This document shows, in pieces, positions 1-6,926 of a DNA stretch of 64,000 nucleotides; position 1 is the first letter of the stretch; each line of letters opens with the position of its first letter. Under the pieces are notes generated by a model, which saw nothing but the letters and a program-made list of their open reading frames with translations, made no database searches and had not been told where the DNA came from. The stretch is from positions 1 through 64,000 of IMG/VR virus record IMGVR_UViG_3300042558_003926; one strand, given 5' to 3'. The DNA is from a virus. The position numbers and the translations under genes are program-made.

Positions 1-1
1 A

Positions 2-670
2 GGTTCATCAGGATCTTCAGGAGCTAGTGGATCTTCAGGATCATCTGGAACAAGTGGGTCTGCAGGATCTAGTGGTTCATCAGGATCTTCAGGTTCATCA
101 GGAGCTAGTGGATCATCAGGAACAAGTGGATCTAGTGGATCTAGTGGTTCATCAGGATCTTCAGGTTCATCCGGAGCTAGTGGATCTTCAGGATCTTCAG
201 GAACAAGTGGATCTAGTGGTTCATCAGGATCTTCAGGATCTAGTGGATCTTCAGGAACAAGTGGATCTAGTGGTTCATCAGGAGCTAGTGGATCTTCAGG
301 ATCTTCAGGAACAAGTGGATCTAGTGGTTCATCAGGTTCATCAGGTTCATCAGGTTCATCAGGTTCATCAGGTTCATCAGGTTCATCAGGTTCATCAGGA
401 GCTAGTGGATCCTCAGGAACAAGTGGATCTAGTGGTTCATCAGGTTCATCAGGTTCATCTGGAGCTAGTGGATCTTCAGGAACAAGTGGATCTAGTGGTT
501 CATCAGGTTCATCAGGAGCTAGTGGATCATCAGGAACAAGTGGATCTAGTGGATCTAGTGGTTCATCAGGATCTTCAGGTTCATCAGGTTCATCTGGAGC
601 TAGTGGATCTTCAGGAACAAGTGGATCTAGTGGTTCATCAGGTTCATCAGGTTCATCAGGTTCATCAGGA
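2..670 (+). repeat. Collagen-like Gly-X-Y coding repeat (9-nt unit of ggttcatca type)
   Basis: Nearly perfect 9-nt units (ggttcatca, ggatcttca, ggagctagt, ggaacaagt) run in tandem in the fibre frame. A pure block of ggttcatca copies lies near 322-400. Such DNA is prone to copy-number slippage in multiples of 9 nt, which would lengthen or shorten the fibre shaft without shifting the frame. The same DNA gives a long open frame in phase 3 (27-743, rich in Val-His-Gln-Asp-Leu), which is an artefact of the repeat. Confidence 0.9.
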
Positions 671-2923
671 GAAAACGGATCTTCGGGTTCATCAGGAACT
701 TCTGGAACAAACCTTGAGGTTAAAGACGAAGGAACTTCTTTAACTACCGCTGCATCCTCAATGAATTTCGTAGGTGCGGGCGTTACTGCAACTGCATCAG
801 GTAGTGCCGTTACTGTTACTATACCGGGTGGATCTATACCTGGATCTAATAATCAAGTAATTACATCTGACGGTGCAGGTGGTGCTGTTGCGGAATCCCT
901 ATTGACATTCGATGGAACTATAACATCCCCTTATCTTAATGTTAATTCAGTAACAGTAGGTAGAGGAGGTAATAACGTTTCCACTAACATATCAGTAGGA
1001 CAGTTAGCTTTCTCTGCCTCTACATCGGGTGGATATAACGTTTCTGTTGGTAGATTAGCATCTATAAATGTAACAGAAGGTGCATTCAATGTTGGGATAG
1101 GTGCAAGAGCTATAAATTCACTAACAACTGGATGTTCAAATGTAGCTATAGGTAGGTCTACATTACAAAATGCTACTAGTGCATGTGATAGTATAGCCAT
1201 AGGAACATATTCCCAGCAATCTTATACTCCTTCAGGTGTTATAGCAATAGGCACATCCGCTTTAGGATGTAATCAGATATCGAATATAGTAGGTATAGGT
1301 AGATCGACACTATTCCCTAACAGAGGATTTCTTAACACAGCAGTAGGACATTTTTCTTTAAGTACAAACGCAACGGGTTCGTATAACACAGCATTTGGTT
1401 ACGCCCCTCTCAAAGCGGTAACCTCCGGATCTAAAAACACGGCAGTAGGTGGTGGATGCGTTTGTCCTCAGATTCTTACTTCAACAAATCTTCCACCATT
1501 ATTCTCTAATATTTATGGAAGTCAAAGCGTAGCTATAGGTACTGCTGCTTTAGCTAAAGGAACAAACTTGAATGAGCTTGTAGCAGTGGGTGTTGGTGCT
1601 TTATATAATAATACATCAGGAACACAAAATACTGCTGTTGGTACTTTAGCTCTTGCTAAAAATTTAAACGGGGTATGTAATATAGCTATTGGTAATAAAG
1701 CTTTAGCAGGTAACAATTCCGGTGGATGTAACATAGCTATAGGATTTGAGGTTCTGTGTTTTAACCAAACTGGAGGTAGTAATATTGGTATAGGTGCAGC
1801 CAATCTCGTTAACAACTGTGTTGGTAGCCACAACGTTGCATTAGGTAGATCTGCACTATACACTAACACTTCGGGATGCGGTAATATCGCTATCAGTAGA
1901 AGAGCATTAGCTTATAATACATACGGTAGTTACAATATAGCAATGGGTAGAGGAGCTATGTACTGCAATACAACAGGATGCCATAACATTGCAATAGGTA
2001 GATCAGCTTTATATACTAACTGTACTGCATGCTTCAATATTGGTATTGGTTACAGAGCTTTAGCTAACAATGACTATAATGGTTATGGAGGTAATAGAAA
2101 TATTGCAATAGGGGTCAAAGCATTGTATAGTGCCCAAGTTACATCCGGAGCAATTGCAATAGGCTATTGTGCTCTGTTTAGCTCTTCGGGAGGAGGTAAT
2201 CTTGCTATAGGTGATTGTTCTCAGGCGTTAACTATAGGAGGAGATAGTAACGTTTCTGTTGGGGGACTCTCCTTATGTGGAAATTTAACTGGTAGTGCTA
2301 ACGTTGCAATAGGTAATAAATCATTTAAAAATAATCAATACGGACAACAAACGGTTGCGGTTGGTCATAATGCTATAGCATACGGATCGGGTCCTTATAC
2401 AAACCAATTAACAGCAGTTGGATACCGTGCGGGTTATTATTTTAGCCAGGTATATCAAATAGCGGTAGGTGCTAATGCTCAAACTTCTAACCAGGCATAT
2501 CACACTGTATGGGGTGCTGCTGCAAACAGCGTTTATAACTGTGTATGGGCAGCATGGACAACAGTATCTGACGCCAGAGATAAAGCCAACATCGAGCCAC
2601 TATCTAGGAATCTTGGTCTTAGTCTCATAAACAAGCTAAACCCAGTCTCATTTAAATGGGATCAGAGACAAAGATACGTAGATAAATGTGGATTTGAGTA
2701 TGGTGAAAAAGATGGCACATTAATTACTGCTCATAGAGAATATGGACTTATAGCTCAAGAACTTAAACAGGCTTTAGATGAATTAGGGGAACAATTTGAT
2801 GCTCTTAAATATAATAGTACACAGGATTCCTATAGATTAACTTATGAAGGATTAATAGCTCCTATAATTAAATCTATTCAGGAACTATCTGCTAGAGTCG
2901 AGTCAATAGAGAAAAAGCTATAA
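2..2923 (+). CDS. Tail fibre / receptor-binding protein, 5'-truncated by the window edge (collagen-like repeats, YadA-head-like repeats, S74 chaperone)
   Basis: The frame that contains the ATG at 761 stays open back to base 2, so the gene begins outside the window. Bases 2-670 encode uninterrupted Gly-X-Y triplets, mostly Gly-Ser-Ser with Gly-Ala-Ser and Gly-Thr-Ser, a collagen-like shaft. A short linker follows, including LTTAASSMNFVGAG, common in phage fibres. From about 930 to 2560 there are many repeats of the type NIAIGRSAL and NTAVG, resembling the head of YadA-type trimeric adhesins. The C-terminus begins with SDARDKANIEPL and NPVSFKWD, the signature of the S74 intramolecular chaperone, which trimerises the fibre and cleaves itself at the Ser-Asp step in known members. 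The likely role is trimeric, host-contacting fibre. The repeat head is unusually rich in cysteine. Confidence 0.88.
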   Translation, partial: GSSGSSGASGSSGSSGTSGSAGSSGSSGSSGSSGASGSSGTSGSSGSSGSSGSSGSSGASGSSGSSGTSGSSGSSGSSGSSGSSGTSGSSGSSGASGSSGSSGTSGSSGSSGSSGSSGSSGSSGSSGSSGSSGASGSSGTSGSSGSSGSSGSSGASGSSGTSGSSGSSGSSGASGSSGTSGSSGSSGSSGSSGSSGSSGASGSSGTSGSSGSSGSSGSSGSSGENGSSGSSGTSGTNLEVKDEGTSLTTAASSMNFVGAGVTATASGSAVTVTIPGGSIPGSNNQVITSDGAGGAVAESLLTFDGTITSPYLNVNSVTVGRGGNNVSTNISVGQLAFSASTSGGYNVSVGRLASINVTEGAFNVGIGARAINSLTTGCSNVAIGRSTLQNATSACDSIAIGTYSQQSYTPSGVIAIGTSALGCNQISNIVGIGRSTLFPNRGFLNTAVGHFSLSTNATGSYNTAFGYAPLKAVTSGSKNTAVGGGCVCPQILTSTNLPPLFSNIYGSQSVAIGTAALAKGTNLNELVAVGVGALYNNTSGTQNTAVGTLALAKNLNGVCNIAIGNKALAGNNSGGCNIAIGFEVLCFNQTGGSNIGIGAANLVNNCVGSHNVALGRSALYTNTSGCGNIAISRRALAYNTYGSYNIAMGRGAMYCNTTGCHNIAIGRSALYTNCTACFNIGIGYRALANNDYNGYGGNRNIAIGVKALYSAQVTSGAIAIGYCALFSSSGGGNLAIGDCSQALTIGGDSNVSVGGLSLCGNLTGSANVAIGNKSFKNNQYGQQTVAVGHNAIAYGSGPYTNQLTAVGYRAGYYFSQVYQIAVGANAQTSNQAYHTVWGAAANSVYNCVWAAWTTVSDARDKANIEPLSRNLGLSLINKLNPVSFKWDQRQRYVDKCGFEYGEKDGTLITAHREYGLIAQELKQALDELGEQFDALKYNSTQDSYRLTYEGLIAPIIKSIQELSARVESIEKKL

Positions 2924-2933
2924 AAAATAAATA

Positions 2934-3755
2934 ATGTCAGTACAAAAAATATTTTATAACGCATCGCTTCCGAGGTCTGGATCAACTTTGCTTCAGAATG
3001 TGATGATGCAGAATCCAGACATCTATTCTACTCCAACTTCCGGGGTTGGTGAGCTATTATTGTCTGCGAGAACTATCTATTCAAACGGTGATGCCTTCAA
3101 AGCTCAGGATCCAGAAGAAATGAAGAAAGCTTTTGGTGGATTCTGTAAGGGTGGGATTTATGGATATTTTAATGCTCTTACGGATAGACCTTATGTTCTG
3201 GAAAAAAGTAGAGCATGGTTAGGTCACAGATCTTTTGTAGACTTTTTCGACGAAAATCCTAAGATCATAGTAATGGTTAGGGATTTGAGAAGTGTATTTT
3301 CATCTATGGAAAAAAACTTTAGAAAAAATCCGCATAAGGATCCCCTGATAGTTAACGGAGCCGAATTGAAAAATATGACTACTCCTGCGAGGATAGATCA
3401 TTTTTCTGTTTCCCCTCCTATTGGTCCTTCTTTAGAGTGGCTGTTCGAATCTGTTCACCAAGGATATGATAAAGACATTCATTTTATTAAATTCGAGGAC
3501 TTTTCTATTGATCCAGAGACAGAGATCAAGAAGATATACAACTATCTAAATCTACCATATTTTAAACACGATTTCGAAAATGTTCAGCAACTAACCCACG
3601 AGAATGATGTGATTCATGGAATATTCGGGGATCATAAAATATCTCCTAAAGTTAGACCAGTTCCCGAAGATTATATTGATATATTGGGTAAAGTAGAGTC
3701 AGATAGATTAAGAAACCACTATGATTGGTTTTATAAAAGATTCAAATATATATAA
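2934..3755 (+). CDS. PAPS-dependent sulfotransferase-like protein
   Basis: The N-terminus carries SLPRSGSTLLQ (residues 11-21), the 5'-phosphosulfate-binding loop of sulfotransferases. IVMVRDLRSVFSSM further on resembles the 3'-phosphate-binding motif with its Arg and Ser. The length, 273 aa, suits the family. The expected role is transfer of sulfate from PAPS to a hydroxyl or amine of a glycan or other acceptor; the acceptor cannot be read from the sequence. It lies 10 nt after the tail fibre and upstream of an APS kinase, so donor synthesis and use are encoded together. The acceptor could be host surface glycan or the phage's own fibre; this is inference. Confidence 0.75.
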   Translation: MSVQKIFYNASLPRSGSTLLQNVMMQNPDIYSTPTSGVGELLLSARTIYSNGDAFKAQDPEEMKKAFGGFCKGGIYGYFNALTDRPYVLEKSRAWLGHRSFVDFFDENPKIIVMVRDLRSVFSSMEKNFRKNPHKDPLIVNGAELKNMTTPARIDHFSVSPPIGPSLEWLFESVHQGYDKDIHFIKFEDFSIDPETEIKKIYNYLNLPYFKHDFENVQQLTHENDVIHGIFGDHKISPKVRPVPEDYIDILGKVESDRLRNHYDWFYKRFKYI

Positions 3756-3758
3756 GAT

Positions 3759-4358
3759 ATGCCAGATCCTAAAATCATAGAATTGGAATCTAAGATAGCT
3801 AAGTTAGCAGCTATTATAAATGATCCTACCCCTTTATATAAGGAATACATCTACAAGGATGATGAAAAAAGAATCAAGCCCAATCTTAAATTAAAGCATG
3901 TTGATGAGTTAAATGAAGCTCTAATAAGACAGGCTAATGACGTGGAAGAATTTGTAAATTCAATAAAAGAAGAGATTGAGATACCAGGAGAGATTAAACA
4001 ATCTTTTGAGAATTCTATTAAGGAAAAAGAAACATTCATAAGCAAAGGAAGTGTTAACTGGAAACCAGATGACGGATTCGATCAGCCATCTTTTTATATA
4101 GAAAACAATGCACTTTACTTCAAATTCAAGACAGAAGAACCTATAGATTATGTTGAGATTAATGAAATCTCACCCAAAGGGAAGAGTATTATCACAACCC
4201 AAGGAGGAACAGTAGGGGATGGCGAATTTTTAAAGGTTCCGGTTCTAGTAGATTATCTAGAAAAAGGATCTGCTGGAAACAAATATACATTAGTTATAGT
4301 TCTAGGATCGAATCCGGGTAACCAGAGAAAGGGATTTTTTACTTACGTTTATAAATAA
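3759..4358 (+). CDS. Hypothetical protein, helical N-terminal half and beta-rich C-terminal half
   Basis: I do not recognise this 199-aa protein. The first about 90 residues are charged and probably helical or coiled-coil, with many Glu, Lys and Ile. The rest (from about NWKPDDGF) alternates hydrophobic and polar residues and ends in TYVYK, like a small beta domain. It lies 3 nt after the sulfotransferase and 5 nt before the APS kinase, so it is almost certainly co-transcribed with the sulfation genes. It may be a fibre-associated or accessory protein; nothing in the sequence settles this. Confidence 0.75.
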   Translation: MPDPKIIELESKIAKLAAIINDPTPLYKEYIYKDDEKRIKPNLKLKHVDELNEALIRQANDVEEFVNSIKEEIEIPGEIKQSFENSIKEKETFISKGSVNWKPDDGFDQPSFYIENNALYFKFKTEEPIDYVEINEISPKGKSIITTQGGTVGDGEFLKVPVLVDYLEKGSAGNKYTLVIVLGSNPGNQRKGFFTYVYK

Positions 4359-4363
4359 ATATT

Positions 4364-4816
4364 ATGATTTATTGGTTTACTGGGCAACCGGGACATGGAA
4401 AGACCGTTTTAGGAAAACTTCTCGTAGAGAAAATTGGAGATGATACGTTTCATATTGATGGAGATCACCTCAGGGAGATATTCAACAATAAGGATTATTC
4501 CGAAACTGGAAGAAGAAAAAATATAGATCTAGCACAAAAGATTGCACATTATTTAGAAAATCAGGGTAAGGATTCAGTGGTTTCCCTTGTCTCTCCTTAC
4601 TTGGATCAAAGAGAGGAGTTTAAAAGAATAATGGGAGATAAACTAGTTGAGATTTATGTCCATACTGAAGAGAAAAGAGGAAGGGAGGAATTCCACGTGG
4701 AAAATTACGAGCCACCCACCGAAAATTTTATAGACATTGATACTACAATAGATAATCCTGAAGATAGTATCATTAAAATAATGTCCAATGAAAAATTACA
4801 TAGCAAAGGCAGATAA
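4364..4816 (+). CDS. cysC: Adenylylsulfate (APS) kinase-like protein
   Basis: This 150-aa P-loop protein has Walker A GQPGHGKT (7-14), then DGDHLREIF (32-40), RRKNIDLAQKIAHYL and VSPYLDQRE (76-84). These match the order in APS kinase: P-loop, DGDxxR, NIxR-type helix, SPYxxxR. The family phosphorylates adenosine 5'-phosphosulfate to PAPS. It is slightly shorter than the usual roughly 200 aa, with a compact C-terminus. Together with the upstream sulfotransferase it suggests phage-directed PAPS supply. A related small kinase of another substrate is possible, but the DGD and SPY motifs favour APS. Confidence 0.72.
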   Translation: MIYWFTGQPGHGKTVLGKLLVEKIGDDTFHIDGDHLREIFNNKDYSETGRRKNIDLAQKIAHYLENQGKDSVVSLVSPYLDQREEFKRIMGDKLVEIYVHTEEKRGREEFHVENYEPPTENFIDIDTTIDNPEDSIIKIMSNEKLHSKGR

Positions 4817-5186
4817 AAAAACATCATCAAACAGTTTACAGTATTCGATGTTTGTTGGTAGGTGGCAACCTTTACACGAAGGACACCAATGGCTTTTTAA
4901 CCAGTCGTTAGAGGAGGGTAAGAACGTTCTGATCTGCATAAGAGATGTTGAGCCAGATGAAAAAAATCCATTTAAACCAGATGAGGTAAAAAGAAATATA
5001 GAGGAATTTTATTCTCATCTGGTTGAATCTAAGAGAGTTAAGGTTATGATTATACCTGATATAGAATCTATAAATTATGGTAGGGGGGTTGGTTATGATG
5101 TCATAGAGCACGTTCCACCATCTGAGATATCAGATATTTCTGCTACTAAGATAAGAGAATCTTTAAAGTCGGAGGGGAAATTATGA
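4788..5186 (+). CDS. HIGH-motif nucleotidyltransferase (cytidylyltransferase-like)
   Basis: GRWQPLHEGHQ (24-34) is the HxGH-type nucleotide-binding motif, and ISATKIRE near the C-terminus is the matching ISSTxIR-type motif. The fold family includes NMN adenylyltransferase, cytidylyltransferases and ATP sulfurylase. The frame overlaps the APS kinase end by 29 nt; an internal Met at residue 21 (4848) just before FVGRWQ is another possible start. Its place between the APS kinase and the DUF2061 gene suggests it might make the APS consumed by the kinase, in place of a full ATP sulfurylase. The substrate is unproven; nucleotide-sugar or NMN activation is also possible. Confidence 0.7.
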   Translation: MKNYIAKADKKTSSNSLQYSMFVGRWQPLHEGHQWLFNQSLEEGKNVLICIRDVEPDEKNPFKPDEVKRNIEEFYSHLVESKRVKVMIIPDIESINYGRGVGYDVIEHVPPSEISDISATKIRESLKSEGKL

Positions 5187-5632
5187 GTAATAAATTCAAG
5201 AAATATCATATTAGATTTAACACCGTATCTAGATCTGAAGACGATAGATGGAGACTAATTGACGAAGAAGGAAAGGAGACATTGGTTTCCTCCGTAGTTG
5301 TTAATGGTTATTCATATACCACCAAAAACTGGATAGATGAAATAGGTGAATATAAATGGCACGTATCATGTGAAGGATACTGTACCATCACTGATAATGT
5401 AGCTAGAATAGAGACAACTAAGAATGAATCCGCATTAACTAGACATATATTAAAAACGGTATCATATAGAATACTCGGAACTTTAACGACAGTGATAGTT
5501 GCATATTCTTTAGGTGTTCCTTTAGAAATATCTTCCATGCTGGGAATCGGCGAACTTTTGCTGAAACCTGTAATTTATTTCTTGCACGAGAGAGCGTGGT
5601 ATAAATGGATTAGAATAGGAATTAAAAAATAA
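5183..5632 (+). CDS. DUF2061-like membrane protein with extra N-terminal domain
   Basis: The C-terminal half (about residues 85-145) reads SYRILGTLTT, a hydrophobic stretch, then IGELLLKPVIYFLHERAWYKW, which matches the DUF2061 small membrane family (two transmembrane segments, HERxW end). The first about 80 residues are soluble and not typical of the family. The start codon overlaps the previous stop (ATGA). DUF2061 genes often sit near sulfate-assimilation or APS kinase genes in bacteria, by general knowledge, which fits this neighbourhood. A role in transport or membrane anchoring for the sulfation pathway is inference. Confidence 0.7.
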   Translation: MSNKFKKYHIRFNTVSRSEDDRWRLIDEEGKETLVSSVVVNGYSYTTKNWIDEIGEYKWHVSCEGYCTITDNVARIETTKNESALTRHILKTVSYRILGTLTTVIVAYSLGVPLEISSMLGIGELLLKPVIYFLHERAWYKWIRIGIKK

Positions 5633-5636
5633 ATAA

Positions 5637-6512
5637 GTGGAAAGTTATTTAGTGTGGCACATAGAAGGTGGATTGGGAAAAAACATAGCAGCTACCTCTC
5701 TTATAGAGTCTTTGCATGATAGATACCCGGATCGGAAGATAATTATTGTAGCATCATATCCTGATGTTTTTTTAAATCACAGATTGATCTATAGAGTTTA
5801 CCGAATAGGAAACACACAGTATTTCTATGACGACTACATTAAAAATAAGGACACTTTAGTTTTTAGACATGAAGCTTATTACGAGAGTAATCATATCTCG
5901 AAGAGAAAGCATATAATAGATAGCTGGTGTAAATTAATGGATCTGGAATATAAGAATCAGATGCCAGTTATTAATTTCAATCTGGTTCAGCAGAGAAGTT
6001 CACAGAAATGGATTAGAGAGAAACCAATTTTTTTAATTCAAACAAACGGCGGACCCTTCAATTCAGAATCTGCATATTCGTGGGCCAGAGATATTCCTTT
6101 TGATATTTCTCTTAAAATAGCAGAGAGCATGATTAAGGATTATCACGTAATTCAGATATGTAAACCCTCTTCTAGACAAATCCCAGGTGCCGAAGTAATA
6201 TCCGATCAACTATCACCCATCGACCTTTTTCTTTTGCTAGCTCTTAGCGAAAAAAGACTTCTCATAGATTCTTGTTTACAACATGCTGCATCGGCTTTAA
6301 ACTTACCTTCCGCCGTACTTTGGATAGCTACTTCTCCCGCTAATTTTGGTTATACCCTACACAAGAATATAATTGCAAATCCACCAGAGATTGAACCTAA
6401 ATTACCTAATTCATATCTCTTCGATTATTCTTTTGATGGGGTTGCTTATGAATGTCCATATTATTCTACCGATGAAATGTTTAATGTTGGTGAGATAATA
6501 AAATCAATCTAA
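5637..6512 (+). CDS. Glycosyltransferase family 9-like (heptosyltransferase-type GT-B)
   Basis: This 291-aa protein starts with GTG at 5637. WHIEGGLGKNIAATSLIESL at the N-terminus and the C-terminal half with SPIDLFLLLALSEKRLLIDS, HAASALNLPSAVLW and a final loop resemble the two Rossmann domains of GT9 enzymes. In heptosyltransferases the N-terminal Gly-rich loop binds the acceptor side and the C-terminal domain binds the ADP-sugar. It closes the cassette of surface-modifying genes after the tail fibre. Possible jobs are altering host LPS (superinfection exclusion) or decorating virion proteins. Donor and acceptor are unknown. Confidence 0.65.
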   Translation: MESYLVWHIEGGLGKNIAATSLIESLHDRYPDRKIIIVASYPDVFLNHRLIYRVYRIGNTQYFYDDYIKNKDTLVFRHEAYYESNHISKRKHIIDSWCKLMDLEYKNQMPVINFNLVQQRSSQKWIREKPIFLIQTNGGPFNSESAYSWARDIPFDISLKIAESMIKDYHVIQICKPSSRQIPGAEVISDQLSPIDLFLLLALSEKRLLIDSCLQHAASALNLPSAVLWIATSPANFGYTLHKNIIANPPEIEPKLPNSYLFDYSFDGVAYECPYYSTDEMFNVGEIIKSI

Positions 6513-6558
6513 TCCGGAACTTTAACCCGATAAAAACTATAAAATAAAAAAACAAAAA

Positions 6559-6834
6559 ATGGAAGAAACTATTAAATTGCCAGAAGAATTGGTATTGGAA
6601 GTTCAGGCTCTTAAAGATGAACTGATGGATAATGTTATTAAAGTTGGAAGACTTAGTGTACAGAAATCTTTTTATGAAAAAGATCTTGAAATGATTAACT
6701 CCCAGCTGGATAATCTTCATGACCAAGCCGCTTTAATATACCAGAAGGAGGAGGAATTACAGAAAAAGGTAATCTCCGAATATGGTAACGGTAAACTGGA
6801 TTTTGAGTCCGGTATTTTTACTAAAAACTCCTAA
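6559..6834 (+). CDS. Small coiled-coil hypothetical protein
   Basis: This 91-aa acidic protein is mostly helix-forming, with heptad-like spacing of Leu, Val and Ile from residue 5 to 75, and ends GKLDFESGIFTKNS. The start lies behind an A-rich leader (aaaaaaacaaaaaatgg), typical of translation starts here that lack a Shine-Dalgarno. No function is recognised. It is separated by 46 nt from the glycosyltransferase and is followed by the hairpin and late box that drive the next large virion gene. Confidence 0.7.
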   Translation: MEETIKLPEELVLEVQALKDELMDNVIKVGRLSVQKSFYEKDLEMINSQLDNLHDQAALIYQKEEELQKKVISEYGNGKLDFESGIFTKNS

Positions 6835-6847
6835 CCTAAACATAAAA

Positions 6848-6926
6848 AGCTCGTTCTGCTTTAGGTACTATTCTTCCTTTATTTTTTAAGGATATATAGA
6901 GAAAGTACTTAATGCAGAATGAGCTT
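6848..6926 (+). promoter_or_regulatory. Long inverted repeat enclosing a late promoter and hiding the start codon of the next gene
   Basis: Bases 6848-6870 (aagctcgttctgc...) and 6904-6926 (...gcagaatgagctt) are reverse complements at 20 of 23 positions; in RNA two of the three mismatches become G-U pairs. The 33-nt loop holds the GGATATATAGA box. The downstream arm contains the ATG at 6919. RNA reading through from upstream genes could fold and block translation; RNA started just after the box would lack the upstream arm. A nested cctaaa/tttagg repeat (6835-6840 and 6860-6865) might compete. Confidence 0.75.
6890..6900 (+). promoter_or_regulatory. Late promoter box GGATATATAGA
   Basis: TATATA at 6893-6898 lies 21 nt before the ATG at 6919, which suggests a start site near 6905 and a very short leader. 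The same box recurs upstream of many late genes in the window. Confidence 0.75.

Noticed and set aside
2-670. Tandem short repeats at the left edge as a possible CRISPR or minisatellite
   Set aside because: The unit is 9 nt without spacers and encodes Gly-X-Y in frame; it is coding repeat.
27-743. 238-aa open frame rich in Val-His-Gln-Asp-Leu
   Set aside because: It is the phase-3 reading of the Gly-Ser-Ser repeat; phase 2 is continuous with the fibre and gives a sensible collagen-like shaft.
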